From an uncultured Flammeovirgaceae bacterium (lineage in GTDB: Bacteria; Bacteroidota; Bacteroidia; Cytophagales; Cyclobacteriaceae), in NCBI GenBank assembly GCA_937138955.1, contig CAKZPJ010000650.1, forward strand, positions 1 through 13,381: DNA of 13,381 nt, read 5' to 3'. The translations under genes and the position numbers were made by a program. Below the pieces are notes generated by a model, which worked only from the letters and a program-made list of their open reading frames with translations, searched no databases and was not told the origin of the DNA. Shown here piece after piece: positions 12,624 through 13,381 of the stretch (position 1 is its first letter; every line of letters starts with the position of its first letter).

Positions 12624-13277
12624 ATGACTCATCCTAACCCTATTCAAACCACTGTCGCCTTTGTTCAATCCACTCTGGCGAATGCCGAAGCTGGACACGA
12701 CTGGTGGCATACGTATCGGGTATGGCATAATGCCCAACAAATTGCTCAATCTGAAGCAGTCAACCCAGTGTTAGTAGAGTTGGGGGCACTACTGCACGAT
12801 ATTGCCGACGCTAAATTTCATGAAGGCGATGAAGAGATAGGTCCACGCATTGCTCAGCAATTTCTAGAGAAGCAACGAGTCGATGCTCCAATTATAGAAC
12901 ATGTGGTTAATATCGTCCGGCATATTTCCTTTAAAGGCGGAAACTTCCAGCAAGCCTTTCGTTCACCAGAACTGGCGGTAGTGCAAGATGCTGATCGCCT
13001 GGATGCACTGGGAGCCATTGGCATTGCCCGTACTTTTCACTACGGAGGCTTTCGCAACCGTCCACTGTACGATCCCAACGTACCACCCAACCTGAATATG
13101 AGCCGGGAGGAATACAAACGCAGCCAAGCTCCTACAATCAATCATTTCTACGAAAAACTATTGTTATTAAAAGACCGAATGAATACTGAAACCGGTAAGC
13201 AATTAGCCGAAGAACGCCACCAATTTATGGAGCAATTCTTAACTCAGTTTTACCAAGAGTGGAACTTGAATAGGTAA
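12624..13277 (+). CDS. HD-domain phosphohydrolase, YpgQ/YedJ type
   Basis: A 217-residue soluble metal-dependent phosphohydrolase of the HD superfamily. The metal ligands are all visible: His25 or His29 in AGHDWWHTYRV, the HD pair His58-Asp59 in ALLHDIADAKF, and the late Asp122 or Asp124 in VVQDADRLDALGAIGIAR. The insert GGFRNRPLYDP and the HFYEKLLLLKDRMNTETGK helix are typical of the YpgQ/YedJ branch. From the family literature, Bacillus YpgQ acts as a nucleotide pyrophosphohydrolase, so a nucleotide house-cleaning role is plausible. The length is normal. It is divergent from the two-TM gene, and its stop codon lies inside the first arm of a long hairpin. The in vivo substrate is unknown. 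Confidence 0.88.
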   Translation: MTHPNPIQTTVAFVQSTLANAEAGHDWWHTYRVWHNAQQIAQSEAVNPVLVELGALLHDIADAKFHEGDEEIGPRIAQQFLEKQRVDAPIIEHVVNIVRHISFKGGNFQQAFRSPELAVVQDADRLDALGAIGIARTFHYGGFRNRPLYDPNVPPNLNMSREEYKRSQAPTINHFYEKLLLLKDRMNTETGKQLAEERHQFMEQFLTQFYQEWNLNR

Positions 13278-13333
13278 AAGGTAGAAGGTCAAGGGTTGAG
13301 GTTTCAAGTTAACTTAACCCTCAACCATTTACC
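13273..13333. repeat. long nested hairpin at the end of the HD-domain gene
   Basis: Outer arms GGTAAA (13273-13278) and TTTACC (13328-13333), extendable to 9 bases with one mismatch, enclose inner arms GGTTGAGG (13294-13301) and CCTCAACC (13319-13326). At the centre is the perfect palindrome AAGTTAACTT (13306-13315). The 61-base structure begins at the HD stop codon and has an asymmetric internal loop. No T-run follows, so it may be a dispersed intergenic palindrome or an mRNA-stabilising 3' end rather than a simple terminator. The remaining 48 bases of the window hold nothing I recognise. Confidence 0.55.
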
Positions 13334-13381
13334 GACACCTAACAGCTAAGCAGGTAGTATCGCTGAAAGGTCGGGCCAGAT

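Noticed and set aside
12963..13145. 60-codon minus-strand frame opposite the HD-domain gene
   Set aside because: Shadow of the metal-binding C-terminal part of the HD gene.

Overview
The window looks like a chromosomal stretch from a member of the Bacteroidota, probably a Cytophagales-type marine bacterium. The reasons are the Bacteroidota-specific DUF4293 membrane protein, a TonB-dependent receptor with an N-terminal carboxypeptidase-regulatory-like domain, a YpdA-type reductase as in bacillithiol users, weak Shine-Dalgarno sites, and several TAnnTTTG boxes, the -7 element typical of this phylum. The species assignment is inference.

Left end (1-1201, minus strand): a sigma factor of the SigR/ECF12 type, a small protein that aligns with RsrA-like anti-sigma factors but has lost the central zinc ligands, and the start of guanylate kinase. 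The anti-sigma stop and the gmk ATG touch, in the same frame. Diverging from the sigma gene is the DUF4293 gene (1344-1829).

Decayed island (1830-2800): A+T-rich DNA with a 50-codon orphan ORF and a frameshifted, stop-containing gene remnant. The last part of the remnant carries an RNxxxH motif like that of HEPN ribonucleases. This looks like an old accessory or defence gene wedged between housekeeping genes.

Centre (2840-9416, plus strand): htpG (Hsp90), preceded by an inverted repeat and a -24/-12-like element and followed by a strong terminator. Then comes a two-gene unit, a TonB-dependent receptor followed 6 bases later by a large SGNH/GDSL-hydrolase lipoprotein. It has a TAnnTTTG box and repeated operator-like words upstream. 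The pair probably acts together at the outer membrane on a lipid- or ester-containing substrate (inference).

Right part (9504-12500, minus strand): ypdA (putative bacillithiol-disulfide reductase) with its own promoter, a retinol-dehydrogenase-like SDR with an inverted repeat upstream, and a two-TM protein of unknown function followed by a hairpin terminator. A YpgQ/YedJ-type HD phosphohydrolase (12624-13277, plus) diverges from the last. Two long nested hairpins, in the ypdA leader and at the end of the HD gene, look like dispersed intergenic palindromes.

I saw no tRNA, rRNA, CRISPR array, transposase or phage structural gene. Most of the window is ordinary core and envelope biology. The unusual parts are the zinc-ligand-less anti-sigma, the decayed HEPN-like gene and several unassigned regulatory repeats.
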